Origin: an uncultured Granulosicoccaceae bacterium | GTDB taxonomy: Bacteria > Pseudomonadota > Gammaproteobacteria > Granulosicoccales > Granulosicoccaceae | Assembly: GCA_937998875.1 (NCBI GenBank) | Contig: CALLBO010000009.1 | Span: forward strand, 186,001 to 250,000 | DNA length: 64,000 nucleotides | Direction: 5' to 3' | Shown: positions 63,806 to 64,000 of the stretch, piece by piece | How positions within the stretch are numbered: the first letter of the stretch is position 1 | Layout of the letters: each line of letters starts with the position of its first letter | Notes under the pieces: model-generated | The model's database searches: none | What the model was told of the DNA's origin: nothing | Seen by the model: the letters and a program-made list of their open reading frames with translations, nothing else | Translations under genes and position numbers: made by a program

Positions 63806-64000
63806 GAGCGTCTCTTACATCTGGCGCCAATGGCGCCGTGGGGTAAAATAATTGACCGCACTTCGCTGCTATGATTCAACGTTCGCGGACTTCCGTGTTG
63901 TAAAAATATGACATTCCCAGCGATACGAAATGATACCGCAGCCATATATTCCAAATGGTCCTGCAACATTAACTTTTGTACACGATCGATGTCAACTGAA
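63806..64000. other. Right-edge intergenic sequence
   Basis: 195 nt upstream of the outer-membrane-like gene. A minus-strand TTGACA occurs at 63990-63995, but no fitting -10 was found. I see nothing else. Confidence 0.4.

Noticed and set aside
1..64000. CRISPR arrays, prophage, IS elements, tRNA or rRNA genes
   Set aside because: No regularly spaced repeats of CRISPR type, no transposase or integrase, and no tRNA/rRNA-like sequence was seen in reading the window. The short tandem repeats at 12961 and 30078 are too few and too short to be CRISPR.

Overview
The window looks like a chromosomal segment of a marine-type gammaproteobacterium. The strongest clue is the right end: arsC-wrbA-DUF2069 facing hda-DUF2066, then purM-purN-DUF3108, is a gene order I recall from Pseudomonas and relatives. 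An aceE-aceF-lpd pyruvate dehydrogenase operon, a MaeB malic enzyme and a second-type EF-G (fusA2) agree with this. Other parts, namely the corrinoid methyl-transfer cluster, the TRAP transporter and the Ni-pincer lar operon, are more typical of marine heterotrophs such as roseobacters. I see no phage, IS element, CRISPR array, rRNA or tRNA.

Layout. 0-2.5 kb: an edge-truncated small gene, a spermidine-synthase-like methyltransferase and an MtaB-type tRNA methylthiotransferase. 2.8-11.3 kb: pyruvate dehydrogenase complex and malic enzyme. 11.6-21.0 kb: a corrinoid methyl-transfer cluster with a corrinoid protein, DUF1638, a small 'virulence factor' family protein, a detached Cys-rich MTHFR C-terminal domain, MetF, a pterin-binding methyltransferase, a corrinoid reductive activator, a GlxA/GbdR-like regulator and a non-pyrrolysine MttB homologue. 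A homocysteine methyltransferase at 38.7 kb probably belongs to the same system. 21.4-26.4 kb: a membrane-anchored BON/OmpA protein paired with a giant coiled-coil protein. 26.6-30.0 kb: glycine-amidinotransferase-like enzyme, a RidA remnant and a molybdopterin oxidoreductase preceded by 21-bp repeats. 30.5-34.2 kb: ECF42-type sigma factor with its DGPF partner, a ProXp-type tRNA deacylase and an M17 aminopeptidase. 34.3-38.5 kb: TRAP transporter and a 2-oxoglutarate dioxygenase. 42.6-45.0 kb: fusA2 behind a leader that ends in a canonical terminator. 47.0-52.1 kb: larA-larC-larE-larB followed by a 2-hydroxyacid dehydrogenase. 52.2-54.4 kb: ferredoxin-NADP reductase, a thioredoxin-like protein and a tandem GFA protein. 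54.5-63.8 kb: S4 protein, an orphan GspE/PilB-type ATPase and the conserved purMN neighbourhood.

Main points. (1) The thioredoxin-like gene at 53098-53502 has an in-frame TGA exactly at the first cysteine of its WCxxC site. A hairpin follows, and the frame continues into a well-preserved thioredoxin fold, so this is a strong candidate selenoprotein (UxxC). (2) In the corrinoid system the corrinoid protein starts with a very acidic tail (15 Asp/Glu in 30 residues, no Lys/Arg). The MttB homologue, the pterin methyltransferase, the activator and the distant homocysteine methyltransferase all carry Arg/Lys-rich terminal tails. This suggests electrostatic docking of partners onto one corrinoid shuttle, acting as a multi-part methionine synthase, a quaternary-amine demethylase, or both. 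(3) fusA2 appears to be controlled by a roughly 300-nt leader with an intrinsic terminator that overlaps a possible Arg-rich leader peptide.
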